Positions 20,277-31,927 are shown, counted from the first letter of the stretch. The stretch: DNA of 64,000 bases from Leucosporidium creatinivorum (GCA_001600635.1 BCKL01000022.1:310001-374000); one strand, 5' to 3'. Notes: generated from the letters alone by a model not told the origin. Program-made: numbers and translations.

Positions 20277-21650
20277 ATGCCCATCTCCTCTTTCCCGCCC
20301 GAGCTCCTCGTCGCCATCGCCGAGCAGGTTGGCAATGGCGGAGAACCCGGGAACCTCCGAGACCTTTACCATCTTTGCCTCGTCTCACACCACTGGTACC
20401 GAGCCGCTTCGCGAGAGCTTTATCGGGCTGTCGCCTGCCAGCGCCAGGTCTGTAGAGCAGCTCAACTAGCCAGGACAATTGCCGCTCGCCCCGATCTCGC
20501 AAGTGCGCTGCGACACTTCACCATCGACCTTCCCCCTCCCGAGGACGACTCTGAATCGATCTTCCAACTCACGGCAATCCTATGTGGCGCCTGCAACATC
20601 ACGAGGCTCACCTTCCTCGACGCCACTTTCCCGAGCCTCCTCCCGCTCGCTACCTCGTTGATGTTGCCTAGACTTCGAGAGCTGGAGTACCGACAGCCCC
20701 TCGAGGATCGGGAGGCACTATCCCACTTCACCGACTTCCTCGCGACATGTGCGCCGCTCGAACGCCTCCACTTTGTAGGCGTCGAGTTCTACGACGACGA
20801 TAACCTTCCCACCGAGCTTCGCCAGCTCGAGGAGATAGCAAAGCGCCACACCCTCACCTCTCTTGGGATAGGAGTCACCTTCCCAGACAACTCGATCTAC
20901 GTCCTCGCCTCTCACTCCTTCGCCACCCTTCAGCGCCTTGACCTCGAGATCACCGTCGCCGTCGAGCCCGGAGCACTCGGCATGCTAACGGAGTTGCAGG
21001 CGCTCAGGCTCTACACTGGGTTTGTCGAAGATTGGGAGCTTTTGACCGCCTGTGAGGCTTCCATACGAGCCAAGAAGGTGTTGCGAAGCTTCAAGACTTT
21101 GCCGAAGCTTCGTTCGCTCGAGCTTGACCTCAATTGGCGACCAACGTACTACCTGGAGGCGGAGCGAGGACGAGACAAAGGACCAGCCTACGACTACATA
21201 CTGGATGTTGGAGTCCTGCAGGAGCTCCCCGTCATACTGTCGACTCTCCTCATCACCCGGTCGCTATTGAGCTCGGACGACTTCCTCACCTTCCTCAACG
21301 CGCCAGCCTGCCCTCCTTCCCTCGCATTCGTTAAGTGTGATCATTACTCGCAGGGCATCTACGGCCCATGGAACCTCAAGCCCACCCTACGCCGTCTCCA
21401 TTCGCTCGGCATCCGATATGAGGTCGCCGCCTTCGTCGTCGACTTCTCCGACTCCCACAGCGATAAGCGCACGCCGTGGTATACGATTGACAGCGTGGAG
21501 GACACTGGGCGCGTGTTCACATGGGGGGGAGGGCACTTCGGCGTATGGAACCTCCCGAGCTTAGACGAGTCGGAGTCGGAGGAGACAGAGGACGAGGAGA
21601 GCGAGGGAAGCGAAGGCGAGACGACAGACGAGGAGGAGGGCGGGGAATGA
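20277..21650 (+). CDS. F-box / LRR-like protein A, intact right copy
   Basis: An uninterrupted frame of 457 residues. The F-box is at residues ~3-45 (ISSFPPELLVAIAEQV, YHLCLVSHHWYRAASREL), then leucine-rich repeats of irregular length (ITRLTFLDATFPSLL, LERLHFVGVEF, LQRLDLEITV, LRSLELDLNW). The C-terminus is a strongly acidic tail of about 35 residues (SESEETEDEESEG). Expected role: SCF ubiquitin-ligase adaptor with unknown substrate. It is the intact counterpart of the broken gene at 1582-2876; protein identity between the two is only about half by eye, whereas their upstream regions are nearly identical. The start follows a conserved 5'UTR intron (20066-20144). Confidence 0.88.
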   Translation: MPISSFPPELLVAIAEQVGNGGEPGNLRDLYHLCLVSHHWYRAASRELYRAVACQRQVCRAAQLARTIAARPDLASALRHFTIDLPPPEDDSESIFQLTAILCGACNITRLTFLDATFPSLLPLATSLMLPRLRELEYRQPLEDREALSHFTDFLATCAPLERLHFVGVEFYDDDNLPTELRQLEEIAKRHTLTSLGIGVTFPDNSIYVLASHSFATLQRLDLEITVAVEPGALGMLTELQALRLYTGFVEDWELLTACEASIRAKKVLRSFKTLPKLRSLELDLNWRPTYYLEAERGRDKGPAYDYILDVGVLQELPVILSTLLITRSLLSSDDFLTFLNAPACPPSLAFVKCDHYSQGIYGPWNLKPTLRRLHSLGIRYEVAAFVVDFSDSHSDKRTPWYTIDSVEDTGRVFTWGGGHFGVWNLPSLDESESEETEDEESEGSEGETTDEEEGGE

Positions 21651-22047
21651 AGCGACGAGAGTAGCAAGGCAGGAGGGCTCTAGCTTGCTCTACAATACTC
21701 GAGTTCCGTTCAGTGGCGAGCTCGATCTCAGGTCGGCGCATAGCCTCGGCACTTGCTATGTAGCCAGTCGCGTTGACCGGGTCTTCGTCTCCGACCGCTT
21801 CGTGAACACTCACCGGAGCTACCACGGTCAATGTTGATGGAGTGCGCGTTCGCGTCAGATTGCGCTCTCTCGGCCTTGGCAGCCTCGCTCACGGTCGCCT
21901 CTCGACAATTGTGGCCGGACCGAGCTAAGTTGCTTTTGCAGGCAGAGACGAGGGGAAGCTGTATCTTTGAGAGGCGGGAGAAGCGGTAGGGTGGGAGTTT
22001 AGATGATGTGGACGGCTGTAGATTGGTAAGAAGGGGGTTCGGTCGCT
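21651..22047. other. Convergent intergenic region
   Basis: Between the 3' ends of F-box A and the MFS gene. Nothing recognisable. It does not match the sequence downstream of the left F-box A copy. Confidence 0.4.
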
Positions 22048-24417
22048 CTACTTGCGATCGAGACGGCCGGGAAGGGCGTGCTGGCGGATGGGGAGGATGC
22101 AGAGGAGCTGTAGTAGGAGAGAAGTATCAGCTTCCAGCGTCTCCAAGAGCGCACAACGACTGCCGACTGACCGAGAGGAACGCGGCGACGGTGATGGCGA
22201 TGAAGACGAGGTGCATCGACTCGGCGTAAGCCTCGACCGCGGCATGCCTCAGGTGGTGAGGAAGGGTCTTGATGTAGCCAACGTCGGAACGAATGGCCTC
22301 GATGATCTCGGCAGATCCCTTGCCGGTGATGACCCTGGGGAGCTGCTTGCGAAGCGAGTTTTGGAGGATGGAGGTGGAGAGCGAGATTCCGAGCACCGAG
22401 CCGGTCGCGCGGAAGAGGTAGGAGACTCCAGTCGAGGCGGCCATATCCTTGGGCTCGACGGCGGAGATGAGAGCGACGAGGGTGATGGTGATGATGGCTC
22501 CGTAGCCGGTTCTGCGAGTCAAGTGGTCAGCGAAGGAGCGCGAGCCAGCGGGAGAGACGAGGACTCACCCTCCAGGGATCATGGTGAGCCAGTAGCCCCA
22601 CTCGGGAGTCTTCTTGTAGTTCCAGAACTAGTGTGCGGGAGGGAAGGTCAGATTCGACGACTCAGAGGGACGTCAAGAGCGAACTCACGGTCATGGCGAG
22701 AGGGCCCAGGACACCGAGAACTCCAGACGAGATCTGTGGACAGGGGAATGGCTCGGTCAGGGCTAGCTAGCAGTGTACAGGCGACTCGAACTCACGAGCA
22801 TGTTGCGGTAAAGTCCAGTGCGCGCCATGTAGAGACCAGCGAGGAGCGAGGCGGTGGAAGCGAAGACGGCGTTGGGGATGAGGAAGGTTCCGGCGTAGGA
22901 AGTAGGGCGCTGCTCGACGGCGATGAAGTAGAGAGGGACTTGGTAGATGATACCGAACTGAGCCATGGACGCGAACCAGTTGGTGAGGGAGCTGTAGAAG
23001 AGGGAGAGGGTCAGCTCTCGGCTGAGCAACGAACAAGAGGTCAAGACTTACACGAATCCAGGGGTGCGCGAGAAAAGAATACGAGGAGCAAGAAGAGGCT
23101 CCTTGGCGACGTACTTCTCGACGAAGACGAAGACGGTGAGGGCAGCGAATCCACCGAGGATGGTTCCCCAGACGAGGGGGTCACTCCACTCCTTCTCGTT
23201 TCCACCGAGGGAGAGGCCGACGAGGAGGAGGGCGACAGCAGAGACCATGGTGAGGGATCCGAGGAAGTCGACGCGCTTGATCTTGGTGAGCATGTCGCCG
23301 GGGCCGGAGGGAATGTCGACCTTCCACCAGACGATGGCAAAGTGAATCACGCAGATGGGCACCTGGATGAGGAAGGCCCTGTAGAGACAACGTGTTAGCT
23401 TCTCATCAACGACTGTCGAGCTATAGCGAGCAGCAGCCGTGGCTTACCAGCGCCATCCAATCGTGTCGCCGAGAAGTCCTCCGAGAGGTCCTCCGATGGC
23501 GGCTCCTCCTGCGTAGACAACGTTGCCGAGACCCTGGTAGACACCGCGCTTCCTGAGAGGGACAAGATCCGAGGTGACGATGGACGACATGGTGGTCAAA
23601 CCACCTCCTCCGATTCCGGCGAAAGCGCGAGCGGCGATGAGCTGAGGGTAGGTAGTCGAGAGGCCGCAGGCGAGAGATCCGAGGAGGAAGACAACCGAGG
23701 CGAAGAGGGTGGCGGGCTTGCGACCAAAGATGTCCTGCAACCATGAGGCCGAGATCAGCGCTCAGTCTCGCCGAATCGCCCAACGCTTTCCGCAGGCGTC
23801 GGGGCATTCTGTTCCTTTCTGACTTACGGAGAACTTGCCGTAAAGGGGTTGCGCCGCCGTCTGCGTCATCAGGTAGGATGTACCGACTATTGGGAGGCAG
23901 TAGAGGGTCAGCGAGAGCGCTCGGCGAAGGCAGCAGGCTCGGAACTCACGCCAGGCGATCGACTTGGAGACGTTGAACTCGGATCCGATAACCGAAAGAG
24001 TAGTAGCGACAATCTGTGGGCGAGGAGTGAGCTTGCTGAGCCTCTGTAGCCTATCACGAAGGACTAACGGTTCCACTGCGGAGAGACGGGGTCAGCTTGG
24101 CTCTCCAGCTTTAGGAGACCAGGGACTTACTCGAGAGCCGACAAGAACGTTCCAACCCACATACCAGCGAGCACAATGAAGAGATCGGCGCGAAGAGGCT
24201 CCTCAGTCACGACGACTCCCTCAGGCGCGGCGGCGACCTCCTCATCTCCCTCGGGGTGAGCGGTAGGGACTTGGAAAGCCGAAGCGTTGACATCTCCGTG
24301 GAAAGCCGACTCGATAGCACTCTCGGCGGCAGCGGTGTAGGCAGCATCTTGCTCAGAAGCAGTAACGCCGTTCGTTTGGTTGGCGAGGAGAGGTGAAGTC
24401 TCGGTGGGGGCGGGCAT
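22048..24417 (-). CDS. MFS transporter, DHA2/VBA-FNX1 type (14 TM)
   Basis: Proton-coupled exporter of the 14-TM drug/vacuolar basic amino-acid family. About 590 residues in 11 exons. The acidic N-terminal cytosolic region (MPAPTETSPLLANQTNG) is followed by TM1 with the ALDGTIVATTLSVIG motif, the loop DIFGRKPATL (motif A), the GIGGGGLTTMSSIVTSD and GGAAIGGPLGGLLGD segments (motif C type), and a C-terminal half containing AASTGVSYLFRATGSVLGISLS, common to VBA1/FNX1-like vacuolar transporters. The ATG lies directly after a CTACAG acceptor, so a 5'UTR intron is likely. One exon is only 7 nt (24069-24075). The last exon encodes LLCILPIRQHALPGRLDRK. The substrate (amino acids or drugs) cannot be decided from sequence. 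Confidence 0.9.
24069..24075 (-). other. 7-nt micro-exon in the MFS gene
   Basis: On the minus strand, the sequence TGGAACC lies between a CTCCGCAG acceptor and a GTTAGT donor. Splicing GA|TGGAACC|ATTGTC restores D-G-T-I-V-A-T, the conserved TM1 motif of this transporter family. Skipping the micro-exon would change the frame. The flanking introns are about 53 and 54 nt. Confidence 0.8.
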
Positions 24418-24975
24418 CTGTAGGGAAAGGACAGGTGAGCTTCGGTGCAGCGGCTACTGATTCTGTTCGGCGACTTGGCCCTGCTGTAGCTCCCCAACGA
24501 CGCCTGGCACAGCTACCAGCAAATCCCCACTCTCGACGACTGTGACGATCCGCCTGCCCCGTCGCTCAGATAAGGGATACAGAGCACGACCAGTAAAGGT
24601 GCAGGCTCTACAGCAGGCTCATCGGTGACAGCAGGGAAAGCTCACCTTGCTTGAAGAAAGCCGGCGCGTTTGGTGGGAGAGAGAAAGTTCAGCGAGAGTT
24701 GCCAATCGCTGGTTTAGGCCTGAGAGGGCTGACCCGGGGAGCCGTCGGTTGATTTCGTTCTGTAGATGAGGAGCAGAGAAAGTCTTGTATCGACATTAGA
24801 TGCGAAAAGCGACGTATCGTCGTACAGTCGAAGAATTAGGAGTCTCCTCGTTTCGGACTCCCTTCGCCGAGCTCTCGCTTCTTCTGTGCTTCATTGGCCA
24901 ACTCTCGGTATAGTACAGTACAAGACCAGTAACAAGTTCTCCATCTACGATCTACAGCAGCTCGGCAAGTTATAG
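24418..24975. other. MFS promoter and downstream region of F-box gene
   Basis: No gene recognised. It holds the upstream part of the MFS gene, which seems to contain a 5'UTR intron ending at CTACAG just before the ATG, with possible GTGAGC donors further upstream (about 24645). Near 24900-24960 it is AT-richer, probably the 3'UTR of the F-box gene. Confidence 0.4.
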
Positions 24976-26085
24976 CTACTCAGAGGCTTGCTCGGCGCCG
25001 GGGCTCACTTCGGCGAACGACCGCCGAACGATCTGACTACTCCACCACTCCTCCATGTCGAACACATCTCTCCAGATACCCCCACAACCGCCAGCTGGCC
25101 ACACACACCGAGCACCCATCGCTGCACACCGCTGCACAATCTCCTCTTGCTGACCGGCGAGCACGAATTTGGGCTTCTTAGTGTTGGGATCGGTGAACAG
25201 ACCACGGAAGCGGACAAGCTCCAGAGGGAGTTGCTCGAGTGAGGAGAGGATCTCAAATGCTGTGCCGGCTACCATGCCGTACTTGTCGCTGAGATCGAGC
25301 GAGAGGGTGAGGTTCGGCGAAGTGGGGAGGAGGGGGAGAGGGTCTGGGTTCTCGGGCGTCTTGATCACGTTGGGGAAGTAGAGTCGAAGGTGATGGAGGT
25401 TGGTGAAGGCCGAGAGGTCGGTGGACTCGACGCCGTCGAGAATCTCGAGCGACTCTTGCGATGCCGAGGTGAGCCAGCCGAGCATCCCTGAAGTAAGGAG
25501 TCGGGGAGCGGAGAGCACTCGAAGGCAGAAGGTGGGGCGAGGAGTGTCGATGAGGGAGCCGAGCAGGTGCATCTCACACGTCGAGAGCTCCACGAGCGAT
25601 GTGAGGGACCGAAAGAGCTCGCCGAAGCGGTGACCATTAAAGGCGCCTCGGATGTTGAGATGGGTGATCCTACTTCCTGTCCCGGCGAGGACCTCCACGA
25701 CGCGTTGGGACGCCGAGGTTTGGCCGATCCCTTGCATGGCGATTCGGCGGAGAGTGGTCACGTCCAGCACGTCCTCCACGATGGACGCCCATTCTGCCGC
25801 GTGATCGGCCCAGGGACGAGGACTGCTCATGCCGATTTGAAGCTCCCGAGCGGCGCTAGCAAGACGCGGCCAGCGAAGTAGGGTTCGGCGAAGCTTTCGG
25901 GCGGGGTCCATTCTGGCTGGATCGGCGGTGCGGAGGGGGCAGAGGATGAGGGATGAGTAGAGGTGCCTTGTAGCTGCTTCGGAGCTTGCTCGATTGGTGA
26001 GGCTCAGCGCATGGAGGTCGGACAGAGAGAGATCCTGAGCGAAAATGAGGGCAACAAGCTCGGCGGGGAGGTCGGCGAAGGCCAT
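24976..26085 (-). CDS. F-box-like protein, third locus
   Basis: A single exon of 369 residues. The N-terminus (MAFADLPAELVALIFAQDLSLSDLHALSLTNR cut here to its key parts: LPAELVALIF and LHALSLTNR) is F-box-like. The rest has leucine-rich segments (ITHLNIRGAF, LVELSTCEMHLLGSL, LHHLRLYFPNV). It differs clearly from pairs A and B and lacks their intergenic repeat. The in-frame ATG at 26286 was rejected because the sequence between it and 26085 contains a good 5'UTR intron (GTGAGC donor, CTGAC branch, TATAG acceptor). A role as SCF adaptor is inferred. It adds to the local F-box cluster. Confidence 0.75.
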   Translation of the reverse strand: MAFADLPAELVALIFAQDLSLSDLHALSLTNRASSEAATRHLYSSLILCPLRTADPARMDPARKLRRTLLRWPRLASAARELQIGMSSPRPWADHAAEWASIVEDVLDVTTLRRIAMQGIGQTSASQRVVEVLAGTGSRITHLNIRGAFNGHRFGELFRSLTSLVELSTCEMHLLGSLIDTPRPTFCLRVLSAPRLLTSGMLGWLTSASQESLEILDGVESTDLSAFTNLHHLRLYFPNVIKTPENPDPLPLLPTSPNLTLSLDLSDKYGMVAGTAFEILSSLEQLPLELVRFRGLFTDPNTKKPKFVLAGQQEEIVQRCAAMGARCVWPAGGCGGIWRDVFDMEEWWSSQIVRRSFAEVSPGAEQASE

Positions 26086-26593
26086 GGTTGCAAGCCGGGC
26101 GAATGAGTAGGTGGGACGAGTGGTGTGGGGATCTATAAGTAAGTGCACACGCGTCAGCCGCGCACGAAGCTGTAGAGCGAGCACGGGAGGGCTCACAAGA
26201 TGGAGGGAGCGGCAGCACCGAGCACCGGCGTTTGAGAGGGTTAGGCGACTCGGTGGGGTTTCTAGGGTGACTCTGTGTAGTAACAAGAGTTGGCGCTGTC
26301 AGCTCTGAGGCTCAACAGACGCTCAATGGTGCAGCCCACCTTGTCAAAGTGGCAGAAGCGAGTTGAGCGCGTTTCTCGGAGATGAAGCGAGGGAGCAGCG
26401 GTCTATTGTCTGCAGAAACTAAGCTTGGTGAAACCGAGAAGCAAAGGAGACACTACTCACCTGCAGCAAAGCGATGAAATGCAGTCAAAGGGCAACCCTG
26501 AGACGTGGAGCGCGACCAAGTTCGAATCGCCGACTCTCGCTCCAACCACAATCGCCTCTAGGACAGACCAGCCTACAGGACGAGCGCAGCAAC
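26086..26593. promoter_or_regulatory. Divergent promoter region, F-box gene / SEC31
   Basis: Contains a 5'UTR intron of the F-box gene (about 26131-26197, minus strand) and the SEC31 upstream region. A B-box-like GTTCGAATC at 26519 has no accompanying tRNA fold. No other gene seen. Confidence 0.45.
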
Positions 26594-29500
26594 ATGGTCG
26601 GCTCTATTCCGCGTACGGCGGTGCCCATCTGGTCACCTACAGGCCTCTCTACTTCGACACCTCTCCTCGCCACGGGTACAGTCTCGGGCGCCCTCGACGC
26701 TTCCTTCTCCTCCGACTCGCTCCTCGAGCTGTGGGATCCTTTCGCCCCTACCAGCACCGACCCAGCTTTTGAAGGCGTCGACGTCGAACTCGCCCCCGTT
26801 GCCAGCTTGGGCGTGAGCAGTCGCTTCAACCGCCTCGCCTGGGGCTACGTCAAGGGTCCCGAGCGGCCCAAGGGAGTACTCGCTGCAGGATTCGAGAATG
26901 GAGAGATAGGACTGTGGGACCCTGAGGTCATGCTCAACCAAGGCGACTCGTCTGCAGAGTAAGTCGCTCTCGAGCACACGCGGCGCGTGTCAATCTCGGG
27001 CACGAGCGCTCGCTGACCAGGCTGTACCTCTACTCGCAGCCCTCTGATCGCTCGCTACGACTTGCACAAGGGACCCGTCCGTGGCCTCGACTTCAACTCG
27101 CATCAGACCAACCTTCTGGCTTCCGGCGCGACCAACGGAGAGGTGCGCGCTTGCATTCGCTCTGCGCGATGGAACAGAGCAAGAGCTGACGCTTTTGCAC
27201 GCTACAGATCTACATTTGGGATCTTACCACTCCCAACAAGCCCTTCTCCCCCGGCGCCCGCTCCCGCTCCATCGACGACATCACCGCCCTTGCGTGGAAC
27301 TCGCACGTCGTCCACGTTCTCGCTACGGGATCCAACTCGGGCTACACGGTCGTCTGGGATTTGAAGAGCAAGCGCGAGGTCACTGCCCTGTCCTATACTG
27401 GTGGCGCGCCTACTGGTGTCGGAGCGGGCTTTGGACAGCCTGGATGGGGGGCTGCTGGAAAGAGCGGGGTTAGCGCGGTGCAGTGGCACCCAGACAACGT
27501 GAGTAGGGAGGAGAGCTACTGTAGGAGATCACGAGAGCTGACTGTCCTCCTCTACAGCCAACAAAACTCGTAACGGCTTCGGACGACGATCACAACCCCG
27601 TCATCCTCCTCTGGGATCTGCGCAACTGGAAGGAGCCCGAGAAGGTGCGCTACAGCGCTATAGACTCTCATATAGCTCCTAGCTAATTCCCGACCGCCCT
27701 GCAGATCCTCACCGGTCACGAGAAGGGCATCCTTTCGCTTTCTTGGTGCAGCCAGGATTCGGACCTCCTTCTCTCCTCCGGCAAGGACGGCCGTACCATC
27801 GCATGGAACCCTTTCTCGGGAGACATTGTTGCCGAGGTAAGTTGCTCGCTGTCCGATGTTCCAGCTCGGCGCTGACCGTCCGCGAACAGGTCACCCCGTC
27901 GAGCAACTGGTCCTTCGACACTCAGTGGTGCCCGCGCAACCCCTCGATGCTGTCCACCGCTTCCCTCGACGGCAAGATCAGCCTCCACTCCATTCAATCC
28001 ACGGCTACCCCTCCCGAGCCTCCCGCCGCCGCTCCTTCCCTCGCTCCCGGCGCCGACGGAGCCAACATCTTCGAGGCTGCCATCTCGGCCAACGCGGCCA
28101 ACTACCCTACCAAGTCGCTCTCCCAGCCTCCCAAGTGGCTTCGGCGCCCCGCTTCCGTCGCTTTCGGCTTTGGAGGAAAGCTCGTCAGCGTCACCAACAC
28201 CCCCTCGGCGACGCCTGGCGGACCTTCTACCCCCTCCGTCACCGTCAAGAAAGTCGTCGGCGCTCCCGAGGTCGCTCAGCGTGCGCAGAGGCTCGACGAG
28301 GCGTCGTCCTCGGGCTCGTTGGCCTCCTTCTGCCAGCAGAGGAGCGCCGAGGTCGAGGAGGGCACCGAGCTGCAGGAGGATGTCAAGCAGGGCGAGGTTG
28401 CAAGCTGGAAGCTGTTGGGCACCCTCTTCGGCGCTCAGGGCAAGGGAGAGCTGGTCGAGCTGTTGGGCTTCGACAAGGCCGACATCAAGTCCAAGGTCGA
28501 GGCTGCCATCAAGTCGCTCCAGGACAAGCTTCCTGCCGGCGCTCAAGAGGCTGCCGCCGCCGCCATGTCCAAGACTCAGAGCTCTGCTGGATTCGGCTCT
28601 GACCTAGGAGACGATTCGACAGCTCGTGAGTCTCTTCCTCCCATCGATAGTTCACCTCGGAGTCCATTCGAGCTGCTGCTGATCCTTCCCTCCCTACAGG
28701 CGACGAGTCGGCTGCCAGCACCAGCATCGCCAGCGATGGAACCAAGCTCTCCGGCGAGGACGACAGCGAGGTGACCGAGCCCAGCCTCTTCGGTGACGAC
28801 ACCGCCACTCTCACCCCCTCCAACCAGTCGCAAGCCGCCGCCGACTTCTACTCGCAAATCGGATCCGGACGTCCCGCCGCTCTCCCCGACCACGTCTTCC
28901 AGCTCGACGGCGCGCCCAACTCGTCGGTCGCTGCTACCATCGGCTCGTCAGACTCGATCTCCAGCCTCAACGTTCGCGCCGCCACCTTCAAAATCTACCG
29001 CGACGACGAGTCGGACATCGACCGCCTCATCACCAAATCGCTCGTCCTCGGCGACTTCGAGAGCGCCGTCGGTCTCGCTCTCCATACCGAGCGCTTCGCC
29101 GATGCCATCCTCTTCGCCGTTCGAGGTGGACCCGACCTACTCGCTCGCACCCAAAAGACCTACTTCGAGCGTCAAACCGAGTCGGCCCCCTACCTCCGCG
29201 TCCTCCAGTCCATCGTCGGCAACGATCTCGCCGACATCGTCCAGAACGCCAACCTCGCCGAGTGGCAGGAGATATTCGTCGTGCTCTGCACCTTCGCATC
29301 GGCCGAGGAGTTCCCCTCCCTCACGGAGCAGCTCGGTCAGCGCCTCGAATACCAGTACGAGATGGTCAAGGACTCGCCCATGGCCGACCAGGCGCCCGAG
29401 TTGCGCAAGAACGCCACCCTCTGCTACCTCGCTGCCGGCAAGCTCGAGAAGGTCGTCGGCATCTGGATCCAGCAGATGAACGAGGAGGAGGAGGCGACTC

Positions 29501-30738
29501 GTCTCGCCGAGGTCGGCGCGGGCGGAGCACAACTCGCCACGAGCAAGTACGAGGCGCATGCCAAGGCGCTGCAGGCTTTCGTCGAGAAGGTCTCGGTCTT
29601 CCAGCAGGCTGTCGGATACGTCGACACCGACCTCGCTCAACCTACGCAGTCGAGCGAGGTCGCCGACTCGGGCGCCAGGACCTACAAGCTCGCTGAGCTC
29701 TACGAGCGCTACGTCGAGTACGCCGAGCTGCTCGCCGCCCAGGGATTGGTCGACATCGCCATCAAGTACATCGCCCAGACGCCCGCCGACTTCCAAGGTC
29801 GGACCGAGTCGAGCGGACCCGCCCTCACCAGAGATCGTCTCGTTCGCGCTACGGGCAGCAGGATCGCCTCCAACGTCTTCGGCGACGCCAACAAGATCGG
29901 TGGCGCTCCCGTCGCTTCGACTTCGCAATCGGCCTACGGTGCTCTTCCCGGTCAGCAGCAGCAGCAGCAGCAGCAGCCCAAGGCGGCTTACTCGCCCTAC
30001 GCTTCCGCTCCCTCCTACGCCGCTCCTTCCGCCTACGCTACTCCCTCCACCTACGGTCAACAGCACCAGCAGCAGCCTTCGTACCAGTCGTCATTGCAGC
30101 CTCCCGCACCCCAGCAGGCGGCTTACGGCGCTCAGCAGAGCCTTGACGACCCTTACGGCCCTCCTCCTTCCAACCCCTACGCCGCCAAGCCCTCCGCTCC
30201 CGCCAACTCCTACCAGCCCGCTCAGCAGACCAACGGTGGATCATACGGCGGCTACAACAACGCACAGCCTTCCTACAACCCTGATCCCTACGCCAACACT
30301 GGCACGGCGGGCGGCTTCGTCCCCGCTCCTCCCGGCATCCGCGAGTCGTCTCCCAACTTCGCCAGTCGCGCTCCCGCCACCTCGTCCGTCCCTCCTCCTC
30401 CTCGTGGGAAGCCCGACATTGGATGGAACGACGCTCCTCAGCTTCAGCGCAAGAACACCCCCTCGAACGCACCCAAGGTGGCCGCCATCACCTCACCCTT
30501 CCCCAGCGCCGGCGGCGCAACCTCGCCCACGCCGAACCAATACGGCTACGGGCAGCCTGGACAGGGTCAGGTTCCTCCTCCCCCACCCAGTCGAGGCGGC
30601 AACCGCACCCCTGCACCCGTTCCTCCTCCACCACAGGCGCGCCCGAGCGGCTTCGCTCCTCCCCCTCCCACTCGCTCGGCCATGTCTCCTCCTCCGCCTC
30701 CGCCTCCCTCCGGCTACGCGCAACCCCCTCCTCCCCCT

Positions 30739-30769
<31 letters not shown>

Positions 30770-31703
30770 GCTTCCCCGGACCTCCTCCCCCTCCTCAACA
30801 AGGCGCTCCTCGCCCTCCCCAGCAAGGCGGCCCCTACCCTCCTCAAGGTCAGTTCCGTGGAGGTACCCCTCCTCCTGGCCAGTTCCGCCCTACCTCAGCC
30901 AACGCCAACCGAGGGCCCTACCAAGGTCATCCTCAACCGCCTCAGCAGATGCAGCAGCGACCGAACGGCCCTCCTCAAGGACAGTTCCCGCCGCCGCCTC
31001 CTGGTCCTTACGCTCCTCAAGGACCTCCTTCTGCACCAGGACCGTATGGACCTCCCGCTGGTGGACCTCCTCGTCAAGGCGGACCGCCTCAGTACAACCA
31101 ACCGCCGCCACCGCAGGCGCCTGCTCCCGCTCCCGCGCCGCCCAAGCCCGAGCCGCCAAAGTCGAAGTATCGTGAGTTTCGCTTGCTTCTACGAAATGGG
31201 CGCTATGAGCTAACCTCTTCTCTCTCTCGCTACAGCTCCCGGCGACACGAGCCATATTCCCGAGTCGAGTCGCCCCATCTACGAGACCCTTTCAAAGCAG
31301 CTCGCCGCACTCCAAGCTCTCCCTCCTGGTCCCGCACGTCTTCTACTCGTCCCCTTTCACGTCGAAGCTGCATGCTGACCTGCTTTCGTCGCCCTTCCCA
31401 GCCTCAGCAGACCAAGATGATCGTCGACACGGCCAAGAAGCTCAGCACCCTTTTCGACGCGCTCAACTGCGAGACTCTCTCGCCAGCATCGACCGGTCGT
31501 GTGCTCGAGATCTGCAAAGGTGAGTCTTAGCTGCTGTGCCACTTCTCTTGAGCGCCCGCTGATTCCTCCTTCGCCGAGCAGCCATCGAGGCTCGGAATAA
31601 GCAGGCGGCGCTCGAGCTGCATCTGCAGCTCATCACTGGCGGCGCCAATGACGTGGGACCGTTCCAGGCGGCCATCAAGCTCATCATCCAGAGGATGCAG
31701 TAG
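26594..31703 (+). CDS. SEC31: COPII coat protein Sec31
   Basis: Outer-coat subunit of COPII vesicles that leave the ER; it pairs with Sec13 and stimulates Sar1 GTPase with Sec23. About 1,400 residues in about 11 exons. The N-terminal WD40 propeller starts [15 protein letters not shown] and includes [39 protein letters not shown] and [12 protein letters not shown]. The alpha-solenoid contains [26 protein letters not shown] split over helices. A long Pro/Gln/Tyr/Gly-rich disordered region (about 29900-31170) with two polyglutamine tracts carries the Sec23/Sar1-binding part. The C-terminal helical domain ends IKLIIQRMQ. The antisense and alternate frames over the proline-rich part are composition artefacts. 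The start matches family N-termini. Confidence 0.95.
29953..29976 (+). repeat. CAG trinucleotide run (polyGln) in SEC31
   Basis: Eight CAG codons in a row within the disordered region. A nearly pure codon run could vary in length between strains. Confidence 0.85.
30739..30768 (+). repeat. CAG/CAA run (polyGln) in SEC31
   Basis: About ten glutamine codons, CAG except the last CAA, set between proline-rich segments in the disordered region. Confidence 0.85.
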
Positions 31704-31927
31704 GCCAGTTGTAGATCCGAGTCGTAGGGTTTCCGGTTCCGAGGGATATGCAAGACCAGTTCTCTCTTGAATCTCTACTAAGCCGGCTGAGCACAGCGAA
31801 TTGGGAAAGCATGCATACTCTGAACCGTCGACCTCTCGCCGCGAGATACAGATTCGAGCTGATTCGAGACGCTCGAACTCCCGCGCTTCTTGCTCCGACT
31901 CAATCGCCTGCAACTCGACTCTACGGC

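Noticed and set aside
22052-23398. Long plus-strand open frame (448 codons), Asp/Glu/Gly-rich
   Set aside because: Antisense of the MFS exons and introns; the conserved transporter motifs on the other strand explain the region.
26515-26530. tRNA B-box-like GTTCGAATC
   Set aside because: No A-box or acceptor-stem pairing at the right distance; it lies in the SEC31 upstream region.
29558-31213. Long alternative plus-strand open frame rich in Ser/Pro/Leu over SEC31
   Set aside because: Frame-shifted shadow of the proline/glutamine-rich Sec31 region, which is continuous with clear Sec31 exons.
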